Source: Leptofilum sp050292445 (GTDB taxonomy: Bacteria > Chloroflexota > Anaerolineae > Promineifilales > Promineifilaceae). Taken from it: a DNA stretch of 12,301 bases. Shown here in pieces: positions 6,149-12,301 of this stretch. Below the pieces are notes generated by a model. That model was not told the DNA's origin. It made no database searches and was given only the letters and a program-made list of their open reading frames with translations. The stretch's first letter is position 1. Each line of letters begins with the position of its first letter. The stretch lies in assembly GCA_050292445.1 (NCBI GenBank), contig JBNKLQ010000192.1:1-12301 (forward strand), written 5' to 3'. Made by a program: the position numbers and the translations under genes.

Positions 6149-8329
6149 ATGAGTGGAAACAAAGCCAGATTAGACGCTATTTCAGCAGTCATTAATTACA
6201 AACCTATTTCAGAACCGCTGAACTTTGCCGAGACGCCAACCAAAGAATTATTTGCCTCGAACGTGTTCAGTACGGCCGTAATGAAACAACGGCTCCCCAA
6301 ACCAGTCTATAAATCCATTATGGCTACCATCCAAAAAGGTGCCCAGCTGGACACCTCCACCGCCGACGTAGTCGCTTCTGCCATGAAAGATTGGGCCATC
6401 GAAAAAGGAGCCACCCATTACGCCCATGTCTTCTACCCGCTCACCGGCCTCACCGCCGAAAAGCACGACAGCTTCCTCTCGCCAAACGGCGATGGCCTGG
6501 CTATTGCCGAATTCAGCGGCGAACAGCTCATCCAGGGCGAGCCAGACGGCTCCAGCTTCCCTACCGGCGGCATTCGCCCCACTTTTGAAGCCCGTGGTTA
6601 CACCGCTTGGGACGTGACCAGTCCGGCCTACATCCTGGAAAACCCCAACGGCACAACCTTGTGCATCCCCACCGCTTTCGTCTCTTGGACAGGCGAAGCA
6701 CTAGACAAAAAGACACCGTTGTTGCGGGCGATGAAAACACTCAACACCCAGGCACAGCGCGTCCTCAAGCTGTTCGGTGATGACGATGGCAGTCTGGTAA
6801 CCTCTACCGCTGGCCCGGAGCAGGAATACTTCCTTATCGACCGTCACTTTTTCCTGGCCCGTCCCGACCTACTGACCGCCGGACGCACCCTGTTTGGGGC
6901 CGCGCCAGCCAAAGGCCAGGAGTTTGATGATCATTATTTTGGCGCGATTCCAGAACGCGTACTGGCTTGCATGATGGAAACCGAGCGAGAGCTGTATAAA
7001 TTAGGCGTCCCCGTTAAGACCCGCCACAACGAAGTGGCCCCTGGTCAGTACGAAGTGGCCCCAGTCTTTGAAAACGCCAACGTTGCCACCGACCATCAAC
7101 AGCTGATTATGATCATGCTCCGGCGCGTTGCTGAAAAGTACGGTATGATTTGCCTCACCCATGAAAAACCATTTGCTGGCGTCAATGGCTCCGGTAAGCA
7201 TGTAAACTTCTCCTTCGGCAGCCCATCGCTGGGCAACCTGCTCGAACCAGGTGACACACCTCATGAAAACGCCCGCTTCCTGGTTTTCTGTGCGGCCGTT
7301 ATTCGCGCTGTAGACAAATATGCGTCACTATTGCGCTCGGCCATCGCCCACGCAGGCAACGACCATCGTCTGGGGGCTAACGAAGCACCTCCGGCCATCA
7401 TCTCCATTTTCTTGGGTGATCAGCTAACAGATGTATTTGAACAAATAAAAGGGGGAGGGGCCAAAAGCTCTAAAGCCAAGAGTACGCTTAACATCGGTGT
7501 AGATACACTGCCTCCACTCCCCTTGCATTCTGGCGACCGTAACCGCACCAGTCCATTTGCCTTCACTGGCAATAAGTTTGAGTTCCGTGCGGTTGGCTCT
7601 AATCAATCAATCGCCACGCCGCTTATGGTGCTAAATACAATCGTAGCTGAATCGATTGATTTCGTTGCCACCCGTCTGGAAACAGAGACTGCCGGTGATG
7701 CCAGCAAACTGGATGGCGCTATTCAGAAATTGCTGCAAGAGATTATCGTAGAACACGGCCGTATCATCTTCAATGGTGATGGCTACTCAGAAGCATGGCA
7801 TAATGAAGCAGAAAAACGAGGTCTGCCTAACTTGCGCACTTCTGTTGATGCCATTCCCGAATTTGGCAACAAAGCTGCTGTAGAACTATTCGAAAAATAC
7901 AATGTACTCTCCTCCCGCGAAGTAGAAAGTCGTGTTGAGGTAAAGCTTGAACAATACGCCATGGCCGTTGCCGTTGAAGCCAAACTCACCGCCAAAATCG
8001 CCAAAACGATGATCTTCCCGGCAGCCATTCGTTACCAGAGCGAACTGGCCACCACCTGTGCCAATCTCAAGGCTGTTGGTTATTCTTTTGATACCAACAC
8101 GTTGGATCGTGTTACTGAACTCGTGCGCTGCCTGCAAGACAGTGCGGTTGAACTGGAATCCACTCTGGCGCATGAAGGCGGGTCCGTGCACGAAGAGGCC
8201 AAACATGCCCTGAAGAAGCTGATCCCAGCCATGAGCACGGTGCGCGAATACGCCGACACCCTGGAAATGATTGTGGCCGATGATTTATGGCCACTGCCCT
8301 CCTACCAAGAAATGTTGTTCATCAAATAA
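6149..8329 (+). CDS. glnN: Type III glutamine synthetase (GlnN/GSIII)
   Basis: Makes glutamine from glutamate, ammonia and ATP in the cytoplasm. The 726-residue length is right for type III, against about 450 for type I. GSIII-specific stretches: FYPLTGLTAEKHDSF (95-109), EPDGSSFPTGGIRPTFEARG (131-150) and YTAWDVTSPA (151-160). Catalytic-core motifs: GPEQEYF (metal-binding Glu), RHNEVAPGQYEVAP with His293, PFAGVNGSGKH (341-351) and NDHRLGANEAPP (404-415). A long C-terminal region follows, as usual for GSIII. The ATG at 6149 has GAGGAG seven bases upstream; an in-frame TTG at 6134 overlaps that site and is rejected. It has its own promoter and a leader terminator. Its place between amt and a two-component system fits nitrogen control. 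Confidence 0.96.
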   Translation: MSGNKARLDAISAVINYKPISEPLNFAETPTKELFASNVFSTAVMKQRLPKPVYKSIMATIQKGAQLDTSTADVVASAMKDWAIEKGATHYAHVFYPLTGLTAEKHDSFLSPNGDGLAIAEFSGEQLIQGEPDGSSFPTGGIRPTFEARGYTAWDVTSPAYILENPNGTTLCIPTAFVSWTGEALDKKTPLLRAMKTLNTQAQRVLKLFGDDDGSLVTSTAGPEQEYFLIDRHFFLARPDLLTAGRTLFGAAPAKGQEFDDHYFGAIPERVLACMMETERELYKLGVPVKTRHNEVAPGQYEVAPVFENANVATDHQQLIMIMLRRVAEKYGMICLTHEKPFAGVNGSGKHVNFSFGSPSLGNLLEPGDTPHENARFLVFCAAVIRAVDKYASLLRSAIAHAGNDHRLGANEAPPAIISIFLGDQLTDVFEQIKGGGAKSSKAKSTLNIGVDTLPPLPLHSGDRNRTSPFAFTGNKFEFRAVGSNQSIATPLMVLNTIVAESIDFVATRLETETAGDASKLDGAIQKLLQEIIVEHGRIIFNGDGYSEAWHNEAEKRGLPNLRTSVDAIPEFGNKAAVELFEKYNVLSSREVESRVEVKLEQYAMAVAVEAKLTAKIAKTMIFPAAIRYQSELATTCANLKAVGYSFDTNTLDRVTELVRCLQDSAVELESTLAHEGGSVHEEAKHALKKLIPAMSTVREYADTLEMIVADDLWPLPSYQEMLFIK

Positions 8330-8347
8330 ATCAGTAAACAGTAATAG

Positions 8348-8401
8348 AGTAAAAAGTGAAAAGTTGGGCATCTCAATGTAGTCCACTTTTCACTTTTTAC
8401 T
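8348..8401. repeat. Perfect 17-bp inverted repeat after glnN, probable terminator
   Basis: AGTAAAAAGTGAAAAGT (8348-8364) and its exact reverse complement (8385-8401) flank a 20-base loop. It starts 18 bases after the glnN stop codon. The 3' arm is T-rich and is followed by TTTCACTTA, so it could end transcription although the U-tract is imperfect. Each arm is a tandem of AGTGAAAA/AGTAAAA-like units, which points to a recurrent intergenic hairpin family. Confidence 0.65.
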
Positions 8402-8435
8402 TTTCACTTATCGCACCTCTCCCACACATCTCACC

Positions 8436-8450
8436 TGTTATAATCTCATC
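8436..8450 (+). promoter_or_regulatory. Extended -10 promoter giving a leaderless sensor-kinase mRNA
   Basis: TGTTATAAT (8436-8444) is a TGn-extended consensus -10 box. Only six bases (CTCATC) separate it from the ATG at 8451, which places the transcription start at or next to the A of the start codon. No Shine-Dalgarno sequence is present and no -35 match is evident. The response regulator downstream has the same spacing. Confidence 0.6.
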
Positions 8451-10088
8451 ATGTTTAACAGCCACTCTACCCGTCCCCAGGCATTGAGCGCCCTGAGGGA
8501 AATTGCCCGAGCGCTCAGCACGGCCTGGGATTTAGACACCACCCTGGACCTCATCGTGCGCAAAACCACAGAAGTGATGCATGTTGACTCTTGCACCATC
8601 TACTTGGTAGATTCAGATGGCAGCACCTTGCGGCTGCGGGCCAGTACCGGGCTGGCCAACAGGGCTTTGGGCCGGGCCACGCTAGAGATGGGTGAAGGCA
8701 TGACAGGGTATGCGGTGCAAAGCAACCAGCCCATCTTTGCACGCGATGCCCAGCAAGACCCCCACTTCAAATGGGTCGATGAAGCAGAAGAGACCCCTTA
8801 TGCCTCGCTGCTGGCCGTGCCGCTGGTCATCGAAGCCGATGTGATTGGCGCACTGAATGTACAAACCCGCACGCCTCATGATTTCAGTGCCAATGAAGTT
8901 GAGCTGCTGTCGCTGATTAGTGATATAGCGGCCGGGACATTGGCCAAAGCACAGCTGTATGACAAACAAACTCGCCAAATCGAGGAGATGCGTGCTCTGG
9001 CACAGGTGAGCGAGGTCGTTACTTCGCCGCAATATTTGGATGATATTCTGGACGTGGTGACGGAAATGGCAGCCAAGATGATGGATACGGCCGTTTGCGC
9101 CATCTTCCTCCTGAATGAAACAGGTACCCACCTGGAACTCCGCTCTGCCCGGCGTGACCAAACGCCGTATCAACACCGTCCACCCTTGCCCGCCGACACC
9201 ACCGACAGCGTCATCGGCAGCGTGCTGCACACCGGGCAACCGCTTTACATTGCCAATGTCCAAACCGACCAACGGTACAAGGGCAAAGAACTGGCCCGGC
9301 AAGAAGGATTGGTCTCGCTGCTCTCTGTACCGTTGAGCGTGCGGGATCGCGTAATTGGCGTGTTTAACTGCTACACTACCGAACCTCGTAAGTTTAGCGA
9401 GGAGCAGCAAACGCTTTTCGCCACCTTAGCCAACCAGACTGCCCTGGCGATTGAAAATGCGCGATTGGTGACCAATACGGCCGTCGTCCGCGAAATGCAC
9501 CACCGCATCAAAAATAATCTGCAAACCGTGGCCATGCTTATGCAGCTTCAGATGGCTGACGCCGACCGTCTGGATCCCCGCGAAGTACTGCAAACCAACA
9601 TTCACCGCATCCGCAGCATTGCGGCTGTGCATGAGATTTTGTCGGAAAAAGGGTTCCGCCTGGTGGACGTGAAGGACGTGCTGGAACGGATCAGCCAGGC
9701 CACGGCCGAAACCATGAGCCACCCCGGCCAATCGCTTACGATTCGTGTCTTTGGCGATGCCATCACCTTGCCTAGCAAACCGGCCACGGCCATTGCTCTG
9801 GTAGTGAACGAGCTGGTGCAAAACAGCCTGGAACATGCCTTTGCCGAGCGTTCCGCCGACGGCCAAATCGACATATCCTTAGGACGTTCCCCCGATGAAA
9901 TCATCATCATTGTGCGGGATAACGGCAGCGGGTTGCCCAACAATCACAAACCAGGGCTGGGTTTAGAAATTGTAGAAACATTGGTGCAGGAAGATTTAAA
10001 CGGCCGTCTCAAATTCAACCACCCTCCCCAAGGCGGCACCGAAATCAGCCTCCGCCTGCCCCGTACCATCGAACAAGAAATTGCGTAA
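8451..10088 (+). CDS. Soluble sensor histidine kinase, GAF-GAF-HisKA_2-HATPase_c (PdtaS-like)
   Basis: A 545-residue cytoplasmic kinase without membrane segments. GAF1 spans about 15-165 (LLAVPLVIEADVIGALNVQT, 120-139) and GAF2 about 185-340 (LLSVPLSVRDRVIGVFNCYT, 290-309). The dimerisation domain carries REMHHRIKNNLQT (348-360), the HisKA_2 signature with the phosphorylated His at 350/351. The ATPase domain has the N box NELVQNSLEHA (453-463), RDNGSGLP (489-496) and GLGLEIV (502-508). Kinases of this class pair with ANTAR response regulators such as PdtaS-PdtaR and EutW-EutV, and exactly such a partner follows 163 bp downstream. The GAF ligand cannot be read from the sequence; a nitrogen or redox cue is plausible given the neighbours. 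Confidence is high in the domains and low in the signal. Confidence 0.93.
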   Translation: MFNSHSTRPQALSALREIARALSTAWDLDTTLDLIVRKTTEVMHVDSCTIYLVDSDGSTLRLRASTGLANRALGRATLEMGEGMTGYAVQSNQPIFARDAQQDPHFKWVDEAEETPYASLLAVPLVIEADVIGALNVQTRTPHDFSANEVELLSLISDIAAGTLAKAQLYDKQTRQIEEMRALAQVSEVVTSPQYLDDILDVVTEMAAKMMDTAVCAIFLLNETGTHLELRSARRDQTPYQHRPPLPADTTDSVIGSVLHTGQPLYIANVQTDQRYKGKELARQEGLVSLLSVPLSVRDRVIGVFNCYTTEPRKFSEEQQTLFATLANQTALAIENARLVTNTAVVREMHHRIKNNLQTVAMLMQLQMADADRLDPREVLQTNIHRIRSIAAVHEILSEKGFRLVDVKDVLERISQATAETMSHPGQSLTIRVFGDAITLPSKPATAIALVVNELVQNSLEHAFAERSADGQIDISLGRSPDEIIIIVRDNGSGLPNNHKPGLGLEIVETLVQEDLNGRLKFNHPPQGGTEISLRLPRTIEQEIA

Positions 10089-10102
10089 GAATTTCATACA
10101 AT

Positions 10103-10163
10103 GGAACAAAGGCAGAAAGGAACAAAGTATAATAAATCCTTTGTTTCTTCGTTTCTTTGTCCC
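10103..10163. repeat. Imperfect inverted repeat between kinase and regulator genes
   Basis: Two 25-base arms (10103-10127 and 10139-10163) are complementary at about 19 positions, around an 11-base loop that contains TATAAT. The arms are built from AACAAAG/CTTTGTT-like units. It lies 14 bases after the kinase stop codon and could end or attenuate the kinase transcript before the separate regulator promoter. No clean U-tract follows. Confidence 0.5.
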
Positions 10164-10215
10164 TTCGTAATAAAACCTGCCACCTTGCGCACCTGCAAAC
10201 TCGCCCACGGCATAC

Positions 10216-10251
10216 TTGCACACTTGCCTACTTACAAACTACAATCCCGCC
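10216..10251 (+). promoter_or_regulatory. Promoter of the ANTAR regulator, probably leaderless
   Basis: TTGCAC (10216-10221), an 18-base spacer and TACAAT (10240-10245) form a good sigma-70-type promoter. Six bases later comes the ATG at 10252, with no Shine-Dalgarno sequence. A start codon at 10216 in the same frame would lie inside the -35 box, so it is unlikely to be used. Confidence 0.65.
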
Positions 10252-10812
10252 ATGCGCATTTTAATTGCCGACGATGAATCGATCATCCGCATGGGTCTAA
10301 AATCCATTCTGCAAGAGCTGGGGCATGAAGTGCTGGCGGCGACAAACGGCCGTGAAGCATTAGAAATGGCCCGCCGCCACCGCCCTGACCTGGCCATTTT
10401 GGACATTAAAATGCCCTTCACCGATGGTTTGCAGGCGGCCAAAACATTGGCGCGCACCCAACCAATGCCCATCCTGCTGCTCACTGCCTTCAGTGAACAA
10501 GACCTTATTGACAAAGCCAGCGATCTACCCATTCATGGCTATCTGATCAAACCCGTCAAGCCAGAGGAACTTTCCGCTGCCATCACCGTGGCTTACAAAC
10601 GGTTCCTCGACAACCAGGCGCTTAAAGAAGAAGCGGATAAGCTAGCTGACGCCCTGGAAACCCGCAAGCTGTTGGACAAAGCCAAAGCGCGACTCATGGC
10701 CACCGGACTAAGCGAAGAAGAAGCTTACCGAACATTACAGCAGCAGGCGAGGAACGGCCGTATCAGCCTGCGCGCCGTCGCTACCACCATCCTTAAACAA
10801 AAACCCAGCTAA
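10252..10812 (+). CDS. Response regulator with ANTAR RNA-binding output domain (PdtaR/NasR/EutV-type antiterminator)
   Basis: A 186-residue protein. The receiver domain (1-120) has the acidic pair Asp7-Asp8 (IADDES), phospho-acceptor Asp51 in ILDIKMP, Thr78 in LLTAF and Lys100 in LIKPVKP. The ANTAR domain (about 122-182) follows a short coiled linker and shows the family pattern: RKLLDKAKARLMATGLSEEE with the conserved Ala/Arg/Gly positions, then AYRTLQQQAR and a final helix SLRAVATTILK. Phosphorylated ANTAR regulators dimerise and bind twin hexaloop hairpins in leader RNA, blocking terminator formation. The start at 10252 fits the receiver fold (MRILIADDES) and the promoter. The partner kinase is the gene just upstream. 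The amt and glnN leaders are candidate targets by proximity and structure; this is unproven. Confidence 0.93.
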   Translation: MRILIADDESIIRMGLKSILQELGHEVLAATNGREALEMARRHRPDLAILDIKMPFTDGLQAAKTLARTQPMPILLLTAFSEQDLIDKASDLPIHGYLIKPVKPEELSAAITVAYKRFLDNQALKEEADKLADALETRKLLDKAKARLMATGLSEEEAYRTLQQQARNGRISLRAVATTILKQKPS

Positions 10813-10821
10813 CTCCCAAAT

Positions 10822-10854
10822 AAAAAACGCCCTCTCCAATTTTTGGAGAAGGCG
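10822..10854 (-). terminator. Intrinsic terminator of clpC
   Basis: Read on the minus strand, CGCC-T-TCTCC/GGAGA-G-GGCG forms a 10-position stem with one mismatch and a 7-base loop, then six U (complement of 10822-10827). It begins 23 bases after the clpC stop codon. On the plus strand the hairpin lies ten bases after the regulator stop codon but lacks a U-tract, so for that gene it is at best a weak terminator. Confidence 0.8.
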
Positions 10855-10876
10855 CTCAATTGTTTGCTAATTTCGC

Positions 10877-12301
10877 TTATGCATCCAGTGACTCTTCCAC
10901 CGACTGTGGCGCATCCAGCGTGGCATCTTCGGCCCGCTCAAACACCAGTTCGCCATCCACCGCATCGATGTGTACGATGTCGCCAGCGCTAAATTCACCC
11001 TTCAGCAGCTTCACGGACAGCGGACTTTCTACAAAGCGCTGCAAGGCACGCCGCAACGGACGGGCACCAAAATCTTCATCGAAGCCCTGCTTGGCTAGCC
11101 AATGCTGGGCCGCTTCCGTGAGGATGATAGAAAGGCCACCCTGCTCCGACAGGCGCTGCTGCACCTCTTTCATTTGCATGGTTACGATTTCTACAACATG
11201 TTCCTCGCTCAATGGCTCAAAAATGATGATTTCATCAATCCGGTTAATAAACTCGGGCCGGAACGTTTTCTTGAGCGCATCTTCAATTCGCTTATGGTCC
11301 GCCGCTTCGTCAGAATCACGCATCCCCGCAAAGCCCAGCGCCCCAGAGCTGTGCACAAAAGAGGTACCGACGTTGCTGGTCATCACAATCACGGTATTGC
11401 GGAAGTTAATCAATCGGCCCTGACCATCGGTTAAACGGCCGTCATCCAACAATTGCAGCAGCGCGTTCCACACATCGGGATGAGCTTTCTCAATTTCATC
11501 AAAGAGCACCACGGAATACGGCCGTCTCCGTACCTGTTCCGTCAATTGGCCACCCTGATCGTAGCCTACGTATCCAGGAGGTGCACCAAACAAACGGCTC
11601 ACCGTGTGTTGCTCACGGTACTCGCTCATGTCTACACGAATCAAGGCATCCTCATCATCAAAAAGGAACTCGGCCAGCGCCTTGGCCAGCTCCGTCTTGC
11701 CCACGCCTGAACTACCCAAAAAGATAAATGAACCAATCGGGCGGCGCGGGTCGCTCAGGCCAGATCGGCTGCGGCGAATGGCGTCAGACAAAGCCACAAT
11801 CGCCTTGTCCTGCCCCACAATGCGCTCATGCAATCGCTCTTCCATTTGCAACAGCTTCTCGGCTTCCGTTTCCATCATCTGCGTCACGGGAATGCCTGTC
11901 CAAGAAGCCACTACACCAGCTATATCTTCTTCAGTCACAACTTCGTCGAGTTCATTTTCCGACTGCCATTTTTCACGGGCAGCGGCAAACTCGCCTTCCA
12001 GGCGCAGCCGCTCAGCACGGACTGTCGCAGCCCGCTCGTAGTCACGCACGGTGTGGGCTTCCTCTTCTTCGGCCGTCAGCTTATCAACTTCAATCTTGAG
12101 TTCTTTCAGGTCAGCCGGTAGCGTATGCAGCGCCACGCGCAGCTTGGCCGCTGCCTCATCCATCAAATCAATTGCCTTGTCCGGCAAATGGCGGTCAGTC
12201 ACGTAACGATGAGACAATTTAGCCGCGGCCACCAATGCTTCATCGGAGTAGGTAATTTTGTGATGCGCTTCGTAGCGGTCGCGCAAGCCGCGCAGCATCT
12301 C
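10877..12301 (-). CDS. clpC: ClpC-type AAA+ unfoldase ATPase, C-terminal part (5' end beyond the window)
   Basis: A Hsp100 ATPase that unfolds proteins and feeds them to ClpP. Within the 474-residue fragment: the end of the first ATPase domain (RYVTDRHLPDKAIDLMDEAA); a short middle segment with a UVR-like motif (DKLTAEEEEAHTVRDYERAA), as in ClpC and not the long ClpB coiled coil; and a full second ATPase domain. That domain has Walker A GSSGVGKT, Walker B VVLFDE, sensor 1 MTSN, RPEFINRID with the arginine finger, and sensor 2 GARPLRRA. The tripeptide LGF in GALGFAG sits where the ClpP-docking loop is expected. The acidic tail (VFERAEDATLDAPQ) ends at 10877. It is convergent with the regulator gene and functionally unrelated to the nitrogen block. 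A glutamate codon precedes the first Met, so the frame continues past 12301. Confidence 0.94.
   Translation of the reverse strand, partial: EMLRGLRDRYEAHHKITYSDEALVAAAKLSHRYVTDRHLPDKAIDLMDEAAAKLRVALHTLPADLKELKIEVDKLTAEEEEAHTVRDYERAATVRAERLRLEGEFAAAREKWQSENELDEVVTEEDIAGVVASWTGIPVTQMMETEAEKLLQMEERLHERIVGQDKAIVALSDAIRRSRSGLSDPRRPIGSFIFLGSSGVGKTELAKALAEFLFDDEDALIRVDMSEYREQHTVSRLFGAPPGYVGYDQGGQLTEQVRRRPYSVVLFDEIEKAHPDVWNALLQLLDDGRLTDGQGRLINFRNTVIVMTSNVGTSFVHSSGALGFAGMRDSDEAADHKRIEDALKKTFRPEFINRIDEIIIFEPLSEEHVVEIVTMQMKEVQQRLSEQGGLSIILTEAAQHWLAKQGFDEDFGARPLRRALQRFVESPLSVKLLKGEFSAGDIVHIDAVDGELVFERAEDATLDAPQSVEESLDA

Larger units (their letters stand above)
245..11525. repeat. Dispersed 8-bp palindrome ACGGCCGT, 20 exact copies
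   Basis: Exact copies start at 245, 1246, 1328, 1517, 2218, 2543, 3337, 5025, 5658, 5746, 5963, 6272, 7755, 9087, 9477, 10000, 10346, 10754, 11435 and 11518. Most lie inside coding sequence and in more than one codon phase; two are intergenic (3337 and 5963). Several near copies (TCGGCCGT, GCGGCCGT, ATGGCCGT) also occur. A random 8-mer is expected about 0.2 times in a window of this size. The density resembles that of HIP1 (GCGATCGC) in cyanobacteria. Confidence 0.9.

Noticed and set aside
8682..9410. 242-codon minus-strand reading frame
   Set aside because: It lies entirely opposite the GAF domains of the sensor kinase, whose motifs are unambiguous; a shadow frame.
10128..10133. Perfect TATAAT between kinase and regulator genes
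   Set aside because: It lies in the loop of an inverted repeat with no -35 match, and a better promoter is placed directly before the regulator ATG.
10216..10251. Twelve extra N-terminal codons for the ANTAR regulator
   Set aside because: The upstream ATG falls in the -35 box of a good promoter, and the receiver fold begins at MRILIADDES.
10877..12301. ClpB identity for the minus-strand ATPase
   Set aside because: The middle segment is short and UVR-like, and an LGF docking tripeptide is present; both indicate ClpC. ClpB has a long coiled-coil insert and no ClpP loop.

Overview
The window (12.3 kb, moderate GC) looks like chromosomal DNA of a free-living bacterium. Chloroflexota (Anaerolineae-like) is my best guess. 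That rests on the style of the proteins, the type III glutamine synthetase, the ClpC-type ATPase and the long imperfect inverted repeats at gene ends, so it is an inference and not a demonstrated placement. I see no mobile element, CRISPR array, tRNA or rRNA.

Layout. Positions 1-2705 (minus) hold the N-terminal 60% or so of the large subunit of glutamate synthase (gltB), with an apparent 1-base deletion near 139-141. A 687-bp divergent intergenic region (2706-3392) separates it from an ammonium transporter gene (amt, 3393-4745, plus), which is followed by two tandem terminator hairpins. Next come a conserved-looking gene of unknown function (4985-5917), a type III glutamine synthetase (glnN, 6149-8329), a soluble GAF-GAF-HisKA_2 sensor kinase (8451-10088) and a response regulator with a C-terminal ANTAR RNA-binding domain (10252-10812). 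A convergent clpC fragment (10877-12301, minus) closes the window.

How the genes fit together. Ammonium enters through Amt, glutamine synthetase III fixes it into glutamine, and glutamate synthase makes glutamate from glutamine and 2-oxoglutarate. The kinase/regulator pair is of the PdtaS/PdtaR-EutW/EutV-NasR type, in which the ANTAR output domain binds nascent leader RNA and prevents termination. Both amt and glnN have a strong intrinsic terminator between the promoter region and the ribosome binding site. In both leaders the 5' arm of that terminator can instead form a small hairpin with a six-base loop (GGC-CnnGAC-GCC). The main hypothesis is therefore a self-contained nitrogen-assimilation locus in which the linked ANTAR two-component system controls amt and glnN by antitermination. 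The loops do not fully match the published ANTAR consensus (A1, G4; here C1, G4), so this needs testing.

Other notable points are 20 exact copies of the palindrome ACGGCCGT in 12.3 kb, comparable to HIP1 in cyanobacteria; probable leaderless transcripts for both signalling genes, with a -10 box exactly six bases before each ATG; and the absence of a PII gene next to amt.
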